Position numbers and translations under genes: made by a program. This document shows positions 1-8,087 of a stretch of DNA of 64,000 nucleotides, in pieces (position 1 is the stretch's first letter; each line of letters begins with the position of its first letter). The DNA comes from Cryobacterium ruanii (GTDB taxonomy: Bacteria > Actinomycetota > Actinomycetes > Actinomycetales > Microbacteriaceae), in contig NZ_SOHK01000012.1 in the NCBI RefSeq assembly GCF_004404055.1, forward strand, positions 62,001-126,000. The letters are read 5' to 3'. Under the pieces are notes generated by a model. It searched no databases. It had not been told where the DNA came from and worked only from the letters and a program-made list of their open reading frames with translations.

Positions 1-451
1 TGCAGTGCTTCAGACCGTCTTCGTTGCCGGTAATAATTGCCCCGCCGACCTTGCCGTAGAAAATGTACTGGCCCTTATCGTTAAATTCGCCCGAGTGGGC
101 GTAGAGCCGTTCCACGATTCGTTTGGTTACCGAGCCGTTGTCGCCGAGCCAGATCGGACCTGCCAACACGAGAATATCGGCGGATTGCACCGTCGAAAAC
201 AGCGACGGCCAGGCATCCGCTTGCCAGCCGTGTTCGGTCATGTCGGGGTAGACGCCGGTGGCGATGTCATGGTCGATGGCGCGAATGAGGTCGACCTGAA
301 CCCCCTGCTCCCGCATGATCCGGGCGCTGAGGTCAACGATTCCTTGGGTATTACTGATCTCCGGGCTGCGTTTAAGGGTGCAATTGATGAAGACGGCATG
401 CAGGTCTGAGTAGTCGAAGGATTCTCGTTCTGGGCTAATTGTCTCGTTCAC
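1..451 (-). CDS. NADPH-dependent FMN reductase / flavodoxin-like protein, 3' end cut by window edge
   Basis: The reverse strand reads open from a GTG at 451 to the left edge (about 150 codons), so the C-terminus is missing. The protein starts MNETISPERESFDYSDLHAV and then shows a flavodoxin-type alternating fold with a GPIWLGDNGSVTKRIVERL segment, which in this family lines the FMN phosphate pocket, followed by GQYIFYGKVGGAIITGNEDG. The family reduces FMN or uses it as cofactor with NAD(P)H in the cytosol. The start overlaps the stop of the upstream chaplin-like relic by four bases (GTGA). The substrate cannot be told from sequence. Confidence 0.75.
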   Translation of the reverse strand, partial: MNETISPERESFDYSDLHAVFINCTLKRSPEISNTQGIVDLSARIMREQGVQVDLIRAIDHDIATGVYPDMTEHGWQADAWPSLFSTVQSADILVLAGPIWLGDNGSVTKRIVERLYAHSGEFNDKGQYIFYGKVGGAIITGNEDGLKHC

Positions 452-813
452 CCCGTTAGTAAATCACCCGACTGCAAGCGATAACAGGGGGTTGATTTTG
501 CCGGCGGGGGCGCGCCGCTGCCGATGCCGGTTGTGGTGGGTGCGAGGCCCAGCGGGGCAGCGTCGAGCGCGGTCGGTGCGGCCGGTGCGGCCGTTGTGTC
601 CTGACGAGCCGACGAATCGCCCAGCACGCTGATGGTGTTTCCGCTCAGGGCGACGGGAGCGGCCACGTCACTGACGACCTGGGTGCCCGAGGCGATTCCG
701 TCGGATCCGGACGTACTGGGTGCCTCGGCGGCTCTGGCCGCGAAGATGCCGATGAGCGAGAAGCCCCCGACGAGAGTAGCTCAGCAGAGGCCCTCTTTAA
801 TGAATGCATTCAC
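448..813 (-). pseudogene. chaplin-like secreted protein, interrupted by an in-frame TGA
   Basis: A GTG at 813 with a GGAG Shine-Dalgarno seven bases upstream opens a frame reading VNAFIKEGLC, then a TGA stop at 783-781. The same frame continues as ATLVGGFSLIGIFAARAAEA, a signal-peptide core ending in an A-x-A-like site. A chaplin-like beta segment follows (DGIASGTQVVSDVAAPVALS, then GNTISVLGDSSA), and an Ala/Pro/Thr-rich tail to a stop at 448. Chaplin-type domains make amphipathic surface coats in actinobacteria. The stop lies inside what should be the signal peptide, so I call it a pseudogene; a sequencing error or readthrough is possible. Confidence 0.6.
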
Positions 814-1157
814 GGTGGTGCTCCAAAACGAGTGATGGTGTGCTCCCAGAGGGGAGACCTCGACAACGGTTCCGACCAAGGCCAGCCGCAGGGCAGACCC
901 AGGCGGCAGAGAAGTCGATTCCGTCATTAGGCACCCCCGTCCTTTGTGGGTATTAACTGAATTTCAGGTCGACACGTTTTCCCGATTAGCGCCATCGAAA
1001 CGCCGTCATTCCCAGAGATCCCTTTCCGCGCCGAGCGCGCCGCCCAGCACATTCCGCCGCCGACGTTCTGGTCGCACACGCCGCGGCGCGCGGGGGTCCC
1101 GATAGCTGGTATAGTTTTCAAGTTGTCTCCGAGCGTCAAAGTTCGGAAGATCGACAT
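814..1157. other. intergenic region between chaplin-like relic and tRNA-Arg
   Basis: No convincing gene is seen. The only open frames run antisense through the tRNA or have unrelated composition. It should hold the leftward promoter of the chaplin-like gene and, at its right end, the tRNA promoter described separately. Confidence 0.5.
1107..1115 (+). promoter_or_regulatory. candidate extended -10 promoter of tRNA-Arg
   Basis: TGG followed by TATAGT forms an extended -10 element about 42 bases before the mature tRNA. No good -35 hexamer is visible at 17 bases upstream, so this is a moderate call. Confidence 0.4.
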
Positions 1158-1230
1158 GCGCTCGTAGCTCAACGGATAGAGCATCTGACTACGGATCAGA
1201 AGGTTGGGGGTTCGAATCCCTTCGGGCGCA
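1158..1230 (+). tRNA. tRNA-Arg (anticodon ACG)
   Basis: A full cloverleaf can be drawn. The acceptor GCGCTCG pairs with CGGGCGC (one T-G wobble), the anticodon arm is TCTGA-CTACGGA-TCAGA giving anticodon ACG, and the T-loop is TTCGAAT. The discriminator base is A at 1230 and CCA is not encoded. The A34 anticodon is the usual target of the adenosine deaminase TadA, which is encoded at 6550-7026 in this window. Confidence 0.95.
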
Positions 1231-1234
1231 CAGT

Positions 1235-1270
1235 AAGCCCCGTCCGACAGCCGTCGGACGGGGCTTTTTA
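1235..1270 (+). terminator. rho-independent terminator after tRNA-Arg
   Basis: A 14-bp perfect stem (1235-1248 with 1253-1266) closes an AGCC loop and is followed by a T run. It sits five bases after the tRNA. Confidence 0.9.
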
Positions 1271-1320
1271 CTTGCCAGCTTGCCAGCTTGCCAGCCAGCC
1301 GAGTCAGCCGAGCCAGCCGA
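1271..1320. repeat. short tandem repeats CTTGCCAG / CCAGCCGAG
   Basis: The octamer CTTGCCAG occurs three times in a row, followed by degenerate GCCAGCCGAG-like copies, directly after the tRNA-Arg terminator. It is non-coding on both strands as far as I can tell. Confidence 0.6.
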
Positions 1321-1398
1321 ACCGGTCGTTACGTGCGCTGGAGATAGCCTTTGTGCCGTTATGGCCGTTGGACGCGCGCGGTCCGTAGACTCTGCAGT

Positions 1399-2862
1399 AT
1401 GCATCTTCCGCGTCTCCTATTCGCCGACCAGCTCGGTCCTCACTACGATGACGGCGGCCCGATCGTGCTGGTCGAAGCCACTGCCGTGCTGGGACGTCGC
1501 ACGTACCACCGGGCCAAGGCGCACCTCATCCTGAGCGCACTGCGCCATCGAGCGCGCGAGTTGGGCGACCGCGTCGAGTTTCTGCACGCGGAGCACTATC
1601 GGGACGTGCTCGACGGTCGTGAGCTCGAGGTGATCAACCCCACCTCGTGGGGCGCGCGGGCGCTGGTTGCCGAGCTCGGGGCATCCGTTCTGCCGAGTCG
1701 AGGCTTCGTGACGAGCGAGCAGGACTTCGCCGGTTGGGCCGACGGCCGGCCCGCCTCCCGACTCGTGATGGAGAAGTTCTACCGACACGTGCGCACGACC
1801 ACCGGCATACTCATGCGTGGCCCGGAGCCGGAGGGTGGGCGCTTCAACTTCGATCATGACAATCGACAGCCGCCCCCGAAGAACGCGGTCGGCCTCGGCC
1901 TGCCCGACCCGTGGGCTCCCGTCGAAGACGACATCGACGCGGAGGTGCGTCGAGATCTCGACCGCCTCGTCGCGGAGGGCCGCGTGCACCTGATTGGACA
2001 GGATGGCCCCCGCCGGTTCGCTGCCACCCGCGCGGAAGCGCTCGCAGCGCTCGACGATTTCATCGAGACGCGGCTGTCAGACTTCGGGCCGTTCGAGGAC
2101 GCCTCGCTCATCGGTGACAGCACGATGGCGCACTCACGGCTGAGCGTCCCGCTCAACCTGGGCCTTCTGCATCCGCGGGAAGTCATCGACGCTGTCGTGG
2201 CGGCGTATCACGCCGGTCAGGTACCGCTGCCCAGCGCCGAGGCCGTGGTGCGCCAGATCATGGGCTGGCGGGATTGGGTCTGGCACCTGTACTGGCACCT
2301 CGGCGAGAACTACGTCGCCGAAAGCAACTTTCTCGCTGCCCACGAGCCGCTTCCACCGGCGTTTCTGGAGTTGGATGGTGGCGCCGTCGAAGCCCGGTGC
2401 GTGAGTCACGTGCTCGATGAGGTGTCCCGCACCGGGTGGGCGCATCACATCCAGCGGCTCATGATTCTGGGCAACTGGTCGTTGCAGCGCGGGTACGAGC
2501 CGTCCGCCCTGTCGGATTGGTTCATCAATGCCTTCGTCGACGGAACACCCTGGGTCATGCCGGCCAATGTGGTGGGCATGTCCCAGCATGCCGACGGCGG
2601 CATCGTCGCGACGAAACCCTACGCCTCCGGCGGTGCCTACATTTCGAAGATGACCGACTTCTGTGGCGGTTGCCGGTTCAACCCGAAGATCAGGCTGGGT
2701 CCGGAGGCGTGCCCGTTCACTGCCGGATACTGGGCATTTCTGGATCGCGTGGAGCCACTTATCCGAGGTAATCACCGAATGGCACAGCCGCTCGCCGGCC
2801 TGAGGCGGCTGGTGGATCGCGAAGAGGTCGTCGCTCAGGAGCGGGAGCGCACCTCCTGGTAG
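1399..2862 (+). CDS. cryptochrome/photolyase of the iron-sulfur (FeS-BCP, PhrB-like) class
   Basis: The 487-residue protein starts MHLPRLLFADQLG, the N-terminal domain typical of deoxyribodipyrimidine photolyase-related proteins; the in-frame ATG at 1351 would add residues with no homology feel, so 1399 is preferred. Cysteines at about residues 334, 422, 425 and 438 fall at a constant offset of 16 from the four cluster ligands I recall for Agrobacterium PhrB (350, 438, 441, 454), including the FCGGCRF motif. Such enzymes bind FAD and a 4Fe-4S cluster and repair (6-4) photoproducts using blue light. It appears monocistronic and converges on the SDR gene. Confidence 0.9.
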   Translation: MHLPRLLFADQLGPHYDDGGPIVLVEATAVLGRRTYHRAKAHLILSALRHRARELGDRVEFLHAEHYRDVLDGRELEVINPTSWGARALVAELGASVLPSRGFVTSEQDFAGWADGRPASRLVMEKFYRHVRTTTGILMRGPEPEGGRFNFDHDNRQPPPKNAVGLGLPDPWAPVEDDIDAEVRRDLDRLVAEGRVHLIGQDGPRRFAATRAEALAALDDFIETRLSDFGPFEDASLIGDSTMAHSRLSVPLNLGLLHPREVIDAVVAAYHAGQVPLPSAEAVVRQIMGWRDWVWHLYWHLGENYVAESNFLAAHEPLPPAFLELDGGAVEARCVSHVLDEVSRTGWAHHIQRLMILGNWSLQRGYEPSALSDWFINAFVDGTPWVMPANVVGMSQHADGGIVATKPYASGGAYISKMTDFCGGCRFNPKIRLGPEACPFTAGYWAFLDRVEPLIRGNHRMAQPLAGLRRLVDREEVVAQERERTSW

Positions 2863-2876
2863 GTGAAGCCGGTTCG

Positions 2877-3575
2877 TTACGAGGCGAAGGCCGTGCTCGG
2901 CAGGTCGCGTTCGTCTGCGACGATCGCGTCGACGATTCGGCGGGCGACATCCGTTGGGCGATACCCGGCGGGCAGCCGCGGTGCGACGCCCTGGATGGGC
3001 CGTGTGGCCAGGCCAGTTTCGGTGTGGCCGGGGCGGGCATCCAAAAAGCGGATGCCGTCCCGCCGCATTTCACGCCCGGCTGCTTTCGCAAAGGCTGCGA
3101 GTGCGGCCTTTGATGCCGAATAGGCTGCCATGTTCGCGGTCGGACTCTCGCTCACGACGCCGCTAAGCGTCAGGAAGAATGGGTCTCGGTGGGCCGACGA
3201 CGATTCGACCAGCGCGGGATAGGCGGCACGGAGCAGGCGCATGGGGGCTGTCGCGTTCACCGCCATCAGGGTGTCGATCGTTTCGTCCGAAACCTGAACC
3301 ACGGGCCCGAATGCCACGAGTCCGGCCGTGTTGACAATGCCGTCGATGCGCCCGTGAGCGGCGAGGGCCGCTGCTACGAGCTGCGCGGCCGTCTCCGGAT
3401 CACGCAGGTCACCAGTGACCCTGGCTGCTGCGATGCCCAGATCGGCCAAGCGTTCCGGGGTGCGTCCGTGCAGGGTGAGCAGGGCGCCTTCCGCGCTCAG
3501 AATTTGCGCGATTTCACGGCCGAGGCCCCCGGTGGCGCCGACGATGAGAATAGAGGAACCGGTGAGCAAAGTCAT
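2877..3575 (-). CDS. SDR family NAD(P)-dependent oxidoreductase
   Basis: The 232-residue short-chain dehydrogenase starts MTLLTGSSILIVGATGGLG. It has the nucleotide-binding GATGGLG near residue 12, an NTAG-type stability motif, a catalytic serine region (LTLSGVV) and the YSASK catalytic pair. The longer open frame reaching 3632 includes a stretch unlike the family, so the ATG at 3575 was chosen. The substrate is unknown. A MarR regulator lies upstream on the same strand, and an inverted repeat sits between them. Confidence 0.88.
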   Translation of the reverse strand: MTLLTGSSILIVGATGGLGREIAQILSAEGALLTLHGRTPERLADLGIAAARVTGDLRDPETAAQLVAAALAAHGRIDGIVNTAGLVAFGPVVQVSDETIDTLMAVNATAPMRLLRAAYPALVESSSAHRDPFFLTLSGVVSESPTANMAAYSASKAALAAFAKAAGREMRRDGIRFLDARPGHTETGLATRPIQGVAPRLPAGYRPTDVARRIVDAIVADERDLPSTAFAS

Positions 3576-3651
3576 GCCCTCAGCGTAGGCCGGATGCTGG
3601 GGTGTTGCCAAGGATTGGCTTTCCACCCCCAAGCTGGGCTAACATCAGCAA

Positions 3652-3670
3652 AAGTGAGCCAAGTTCACTT
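3652..3670. promoter_or_regulatory. inverted repeat AAGTGA-N7-TCACTT upstream of the SDR gene
   Basis: Six-base perfect arms at 3652-3657 and 3665-3670 lie about 80 bases before the SDR start and downstream of the MarR gene. It could be an operator for that MarR protein, but no second copy is seen near the MarR start. Confidence 0.3.
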
Positions 3671-3824
3671 GTTCGTATTCGCTTTGATTCCCTAGATCCG
3701 ATACGTGATTACGCCCGAGTTTCTCACCGGGCAATGTTCGGGCGCCCGGTGAGGAAGGCATTCCTGCGAGGGACTGCCTCGGTGGGACGAGGGGTAGGGC
3801 CCTCGTTCCATCGCCCCATCTTGG

Positions 3825-4286
3825 CTACGCGCGGGGCGGTGAGTCGATGCCCGGGCAGTCATCACGCAGTTTGTCGCACAGAATTGTCAGCTGTTGCAGC
3901 TCGGTTTCGCTGAGGGTTTCGCCGATGCGCTCGGCAATCGAACCCATGTGGTCAACGGCGACCCGTCGGAACAGGGCGAGCCCGGCATACGTCAGCTCGA
4001 CAATGGCACCGCGCCCGTCGGTCGGGTCGGTCTGCTTGAGCAGGTATCCGCGAGAGACGAGCCGGTCGACCAGTCGGCTCACGCTTGGTTGGGTCAGTAG
4101 CACGTGCTGGTTGAGCTCGCGCAAGCGGATGCGCCGGTCCGGTTGCCGAGACAGGTTGAACATCACGTCGTACTCGTTGAGGGAAATCTCTTTCGACGGA
4201 AAATTAGCCGCAAGACTGCGCATGATGGCGACCTGCGCTCGAAAAAGCGATTCCCACGCGCCCACCGCGACCGTTCGATCCACCAC
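3825..4286 (-). CDS. MarR family winged-helix transcriptional regulator
   Basis: The 153-residue protein has the MarR layout: N-terminal helices, a winged helix around residues 45-100 with the recognition segment LTQPSVSRLVDRLVSRGY and the wing DPTDGRGAIVELT, then C-terminal dimerisation helices. MarR dimers usually repress a neighbouring gene until a small ligand binds. The SDR gene downstream on the same strand is the likely target, by position only. Confidence 0.88.
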   Translation of the reverse strand: MVDRTVAVGAWESLFRAQVAIMRSLAANFPSKEISLNEYDVMFNLSRQPDRRIRLRELNQHVLLTQPSVSRLVDRLVSRGYLLKQTDPTDGRGAIVELTYAGLALFRRVAVDHMGSIAERIGETLSETELQQLTILCDKLRDDCPGIDSPPRA

Positions 4287-4642
4287 CTGCGGCTCCCTGC
4301 CTCAATCCTTCGAGTTGTTCTCCAAGGATAGAGACTCCGGGAGGCTGGCGGGCACCGCGTGCGAAGGTGGGCCACATCCACTCGGGGGGCCGCATCCACT
4401 CGTGGGGGCAACGGTCAGGGGCTTGGCATAAAACTCGCAGGTGATTTTCTTGACGAAAGGTGGCGCCCGTTACCTATTCGTTATATATTTTAGATGCGTC
4501 AACCGTTTGCTGTGGCGGAAGACGTGAAATGTGATTGCAGGACACTCTTGGTGCAAGGGAAGAGGGTCAGTCGTAGCCTCTGCGACTGGCCCTCAATCAC
4601 GTATAACGACACCATCCGCAGTGATTTCACCGTCGGTGCGGG
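4287..4642. other. intergenic region with direct repeats, an AT-rich patch and a stem-loop
   Basis: About 356 bases without a credible gene. It holds two copies of CATCCACTCG followed by a G run (near 4375-4408), an AT-rich patch near 4471-4492, and the stem-loop at 4562-4594. Confidence 0.5.
4562..4594. terminator. stem-loop downstream of the winged-helix regulator
   Basis: GAGGGTCAGTCG (4562-4573) pairs with CGACTGGCCCTC (4583-4594), 12 bp with one T-G wobble. It lies about 50 bases beyond the leftward stop at 4643. No clear T tract follows on either strand, so termination is only suggested. Confidence 0.45.
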
Positions 4643-5347
4643 CTAGAACAGGTCGGGACTCGGCGTGGTGGACTGGCGGATCGCGACGTCAGCGTGACGA
4701 TCGAAACGGTAGCCGACACCGCGCACCGTGCGCACGATATCTTCGTAGCGGCCGAGCTTGGAGCGCAGGCGACGAACGTGCACGTCGATGGTGCGTTCGT
4801 TCGGGGTGTCTTCTTCGTCGGCGGAGTTCCACAGCGATGAGATGATCTCGGCACGGTCGATGGTGCGACCTTCGCGCAGCACGAGGTACTGCAGCAGCTC
4901 GAACTCCTTGTAGGTCAGCGCGGCGGTCTCGTTGTCGAGAATGACGCGCTTGCGGGAGATGTCCACGACGACGCCGCTGCGGGCTCGGTCCAGTTCCTCG
5001 GGCTCGGCGCGGTGCGCGGCCAGGGCGGCCGGGTCCTGCAGAGCCAGGCGCACGACGTCGACGTCGCGTCCGCCGGCGCCTTCAGGAGCGAGGGCAACGG
5101 CGGCGTAGGTTTCGGCCGAAGGGGCGATGTCGATAGCGAGGGCCTTGAGCGCCTCAACGATCCGATTCAGGCTGGTACCGGCTGCGGCCGCCTTGGCCTC
5201 GTCGATGCCGACGTAGAGCACGAAGCCGCGCGCCTCGGTGCCGGTCGGCACGGCGCGAATGCGCGGGGCTGCCAGTGGCGGGGCCAGGGTGAGATCGGGG
5301 CGGTTGAACGGTGCGGGGCGAGTGGCGTGGATGTGTGCGAGTGACAT
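4643..5347 (-). CDS. orphan OmpR/PhoB-type winged-helix transcriptional regulator
   Basis: The 234-residue protein starts MSLAHIHATRPAPF with an AGGA-type site upstream; earlier starts to 5461 are unlikely. Residues 130-225 form an OmpR-type DNA-binding domain, with LTYKEFELLQYLVLREGR, an ERTIDVHVRRLRSKLG recognition helix and a VRTVRGVGYRF wing. The N-terminal half lacks the Asp/Lys constellation of a receiver domain, and no sensor kinase is adjacent. It is therefore not an ordinary response regulator, and how it is activated is not visible. It is preceded by an unusually long intergenic region. Confidence 0.85.
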   Translation of the reverse strand: MSLAHIHATRPAPFNRPDLTLAPPLAAPRIRAVPTGTEARGFVLYVGIDEAKAAAAGTSLNRIVEALKALAIDIAPSAETYAAVALAPEGAGGRDVDVVRLALQDPAALAAHRAEPEELDRARSGVVVDISRKRVILDNETAALTYKEFELLQYLVLREGRTIDRAEIISSLWNSADEEDTPNERTIDVHVRRLRSKLGRYEDIVRTVRGVGYRFDRHADVAIRQSTTPSPDLF

Positions 5348-5872
5348 GAGAGGTCCTTGACTGTTCGATCGAAAGGAGCCCGACGGATGCGCGAAAGCGC
5401 GATGTCCATACGTGGAGGCTCCGAATGGCCCACTGGGCCGGAGGGCGAATGCTTTAAGCAAGCACTTAGCGCGTCGGCCTGACGTTCATGAAATGAGTCA
5501 AGCAGGGACGCAGGGGAAGGTCTCGGTTAGCGGCACATTCGGCAACAGCGGATGGCGGGGGTGCCGGCCATCATCATGGCGGCAGTCCCGGGGGCCTCGA
5601 GGGAGGTCAGGGGGCGTGCGCTGGTTGTCATAACTGCGAGTAAAGCGGAATGTGACGCCGTGTGTCAATTTGACGTTGCGGTAAGACGCCGGAAGACGTG
5701 CAACACGTTCGCGGGACAGTGCCCGTTTAGGCGATTCCGTGCACGATCACGTCCTTATCAAATCTTCCTTGCCGAAATCGGCAAATATCAAAGATTATTG
5801 ATGTGAACCCGGTCTGGCATGTTGCCGGTCGCAGGACCTGCATGCGCCAGCCGGGTTCGGTGGATCAGTTCG
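5348..5872. other. 525-base intergenic region between the winged-helix gene and upp
   Basis: No convincing gene. The left part must hold the promoter and leader of the regulator. The right part has an AT-rich tract (about 5755-5800) and the upp stem-loop. Open frames here have shadow-like composition. Confidence 0.5.
5805..5858 (-). terminator. stem-loop downstream of upp
   Basis: Arms GAACCCGG (5805-5812) and CCGGGTTC (5851-5858) are perfect. They continue with CTGG/CCAG and CATG/CATG pairs, so this is one long hairpin about 15 bases beyond the upp stop. The following T tract is weak. Confidence 0.55.
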
Positions 5873-6505
5873 TCAGACCAGGCCGTAGAGGCGATCGCCG
5901 GCATCGCCGAGGCCGGGCACGATGTAGCCCTGCTCGTTGAGTTTCTCGTCGACGGCGCCCAGCACGATGGTCACCTCGCGGCCGGCGAGGGCTTTCTCGA
6001 CGGCGGCAAGGCCCTCCGGGGCCGCCAGGATGCAGATGGCGGTCACATCAACCGCACCGCGGTCGAACAGAAAGTTGATGGCGGCAATGAGTGACCCGCC
6101 GGTGGCGAGCATCGGGTCGAGCACAAAGCACTGCCGGTCCGACAGGTCGTCGGGCAGGCGTTCAGCGTAGGTCGTGGGCTGAAGCGTCTCTTCGTTGCGG
6201 GCCATGCCGAGAAAGCCGACCTCGGCGGTCGGCAGCAGTTTCACCATGCCTTCGAGCATGCCGAGCCCGGCGCGCAAAATCGGTACGACGAGCGGCTTCG
6301 GATGGCTGATGCGCACGCCCGGGGCGGCCGACACGGGAGTCTGCACGGTGACCGCCTCCACGCGCACTCCCCGCGTGCCCTCGTAGGCGAGCAGAGTCAT
6401 GAGCTCCTCGACCAGCGATCTGAACACCGGCGACGGCGTGTCCTTATCGCGAAGCACGGTGAGCTTGTGCGTGATGAGCGGGTGGTCGGCAACATGGACT
6501 CGCAT
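5873..6505 (-). CDS. upp: uracil phosphoribosyltransferase
   Basis: The 210-residue enzyme starts [20 protein letters not shown]. The PRPP-binding loop is DPMLATGGS at residues 130-138, and the C-terminus [12 protein letters not shown] is typical of the uracil-binding flap. It salvages uracil to UMP in the cytosol. The ATG at 6505 fits the family; upstream open sequence to 6559 would overlap the divergent tadA start. It is divergent from tadA with about 44 bases between starts. Confidence 0.96.
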   Translation of the reverse strand: MRVHVADHPLITHKLTVLRDKDTPSPVFRSLVEELMTLLAYEGTRGVRVEAVTVQTPVSAAPGVRISHPKPLVVPILRAGLGMLEGMVKLLPTAEVGFLGMARNEETLQPTTYAERLPDDLSDRQCFVLDPMLATGGSLIAAINFLFDRGAVDVTAICILAAPEGLAAVEKALAGREVTIVLGAVDEKLNEQGYIVPGLGDAGDRLYGLV

Positions 6506-6549
6506 AGGCTCAATTCTACTATTGGCATTCCCACGGCTAGAGGTGACAG

Positions 6550-7026
6550 ATGCGCGCACGAGATCAGCACACTGAGTGGATGCTGCTCGCCCTGGCCGAG
6601 GCGCGCGCGGCCCTCGCCTCCGACGACGTTCCGGTCGGCGCCGTCATCGTCGATGCTGCCGGCTACGTGATCGGCCGGGGCCGGAACGAGCGGGAACTGC
6701 ACCAGGATCCGACCCTGCACGCAGAGGTCGTGGCCATCCGGCAGGCCGCCGCGCACACCGGCGACTGGCACTTGATCGGCTGCACCCTGATCGTCACCCT
6801 CGAACCCTGCGTCATGTGCGCCGGCGCTATCCTCGCCGCACGGGTGCCCACGGTCGTGTTCGGCGCCTGGGACGAGAAGGCCGGAGCGGCCGGATCGGTC
6901 TACGACGTGCTGCGCGACCGTCGGCTCAACCATCGGGTCGAGGTCTTTGCCGACGTCAATGCGCACGCGTGCAGCGAGATCCTGCGGGAGTTTTTCAACG
7001 ATCCCGCCCGCCGAGCCAGCCGCTGA
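6550..7026 (+). CDS. tadA: tRNA-specific adenosine deaminase TadA
   Basis: The 158-residue cytidine/deoxycytidylate deaminase fold has zinc ligands His57 and catalytic Glu59 in HAEVVAI, and Cys87/Cys90 in PCVMC. TadA converts A34 to inosine in tRNA-Arg(ACG); a tRNA with that anticodon is encoded at 1158-1230. The usual bacterial length is about 150-170 residues. It is divergent from upp and converges on the CDF gene, with three bases between stops. Confidence 0.95.
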   Translation: MRARDQHTEWMLLALAEARAALASDDVPVGAVIVDAAGYVIGRGRNERELHQDPTLHAEVVAIRQAAAHTGDWHLIGCTLIVTLEPCVMCAGAILAARVPTVVFGAWDEKAGAAGSVYDVLRDRRLNHRVEVFADVNAHACSEILREFFNDPARRASR

Positions 7027-7029
7027 GGT

Positions 7030-7992
7030 CTATTCCCGCCCCTTGATCACGAAGGTGTCGGTCGGGGGATCAGCCAGGTTCGGGTCGAAGAAGATATCGG
7101 GCTCGAGGTAGATCGTTCGAGCGAGCGGTACCGCGGCGCGAATGCGAGTTTCGACGGCATTGATGTCCGTGGCGATATCGGCAAAGCGGTGCTCGCCGTC
7201 GAAGGCGAGCTTGGCGCCGACCAGAATCTCATCCGGGCCGAGGTAGAGCGTCTTGAGGTGAATGATGCGTTTAGTCTCGGGGCCATTCAGAATGGCAGTC
7301 TTGATGGCGTCGAGGTCTTTCTTGCTCGCGCCCTCACCGACGAGCAGGCTCTTGGTTTCGATGCCGAGAATGATCGCGACGAGCACCAGAAGCACACCGA
7401 TTGCGAGCGTACCGACGGCGTCCCAGATCGGCTCATCCGTGATGACGGCCAAGCCGACGCCAACGAAGGCGAAGGTAAGGCCGGTGAGGGCCGCCACGTC
7501 TTCGAGCAGCACGACCGGCAGCTCGGGGGCCTTCGCATGTCGAATGAACTGCACCCAAGTCTGGTTTCCTCGCACATGGTTGGACTCTTTGATCGCGGTC
7601 CGCAGGGAAAAACTTTCCAGCACCATCGCGATGGCGAGCACCAGAATCGGCAGCCAAGCGTTTTCGAGCGGATGCGGATGCTGCAGCTTATCGAAGCCCT
7701 CATAGAGCGAGAACACCCCGCCGATCGAGAACAGAATGATCGAGACCACGAAGGCGTAGACATAGCGTTCGCGCCCATAGCCGAACGGATGCTCCAGGTC
7801 GGCCCGCTTCTTCGCCTTACGACCACCCAGCAGCAGGAGCAGCTGGTTGCCGGCATCCGCGACCGAGTGCACCGCCTCGGCGAGCATCGAGGACGAGCCG
7901 GAAAATGCCCAGGCTACGAACTTGGTCACTGCGATGCCCAGATTAGCCGCGAATGCCGCCACGATTGCCTTGTTTCCGCCCGATGCGCTCAT
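7030..7992 (-). CDS. cation diffusion facilitator family transporter
   Basis: The 320-residue protein has N-terminal membrane helices (AIVAAFAANLGIAVTKFVAW and on) and the metal-site pairs HSVAD near residue 42 and EDVAAL near residue 164. A C-terminal cytosolic alpha-beta domain follows (LKTLYLGPDEILVGAKLAF). CDF proteins export Zn, Fe, Mn or Co using the proton gradient. The metal cannot be assigned from sequence alone. Confidence 0.9.
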   Translation of the reverse strand: MSASGGNKAIVAAFAANLGIAVTKFVAWAFSGSSSMLAEAVHSVADAGNQLLLLLGGRKAKKRADLEHPFGYGRERYVYAFVVSIILFSIGGVFSLYEGFDKLQHPHPLENAWLPILVLAIAMVLESFSLRTAIKESNHVRGNQTWVQFIRHAKAPELPVVLLEDVAALTGLTFAFVGVGLAVITDEPIWDAVGTLAIGVLLVLVAIILGIETKSLLVGEGASKKDLDAIKTAILNGPETKRIIHLKTLYLGPDEILVGAKLAFDGEHRFADIATDINAVETRIRAAVPLARTIYLEPDIFFDPNLADPPTDTFVIKGRE

Positions 7993-8087
7993 GAAAGCAT
8001 CTTAGAACCGTGTGCCAGCGCACGTCCCAGGCTGCGTCGAGTTGGCCGTTCAGGGCGGTCCGACGGCGGAAAAAGTAGACTGGTCGG

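Noticed and set aside
927..1184. Minus-strand open frame through tRNA-Arg
   Set aside because: It runs antisense through the tRNA and has no recognisable motif.
4441..4500. Promoter-like TTGACG with an AT-rich patch
   Set aside because: The spacing to any -10 hexamer is poor and no plus-strand gene follows for two kilobases.
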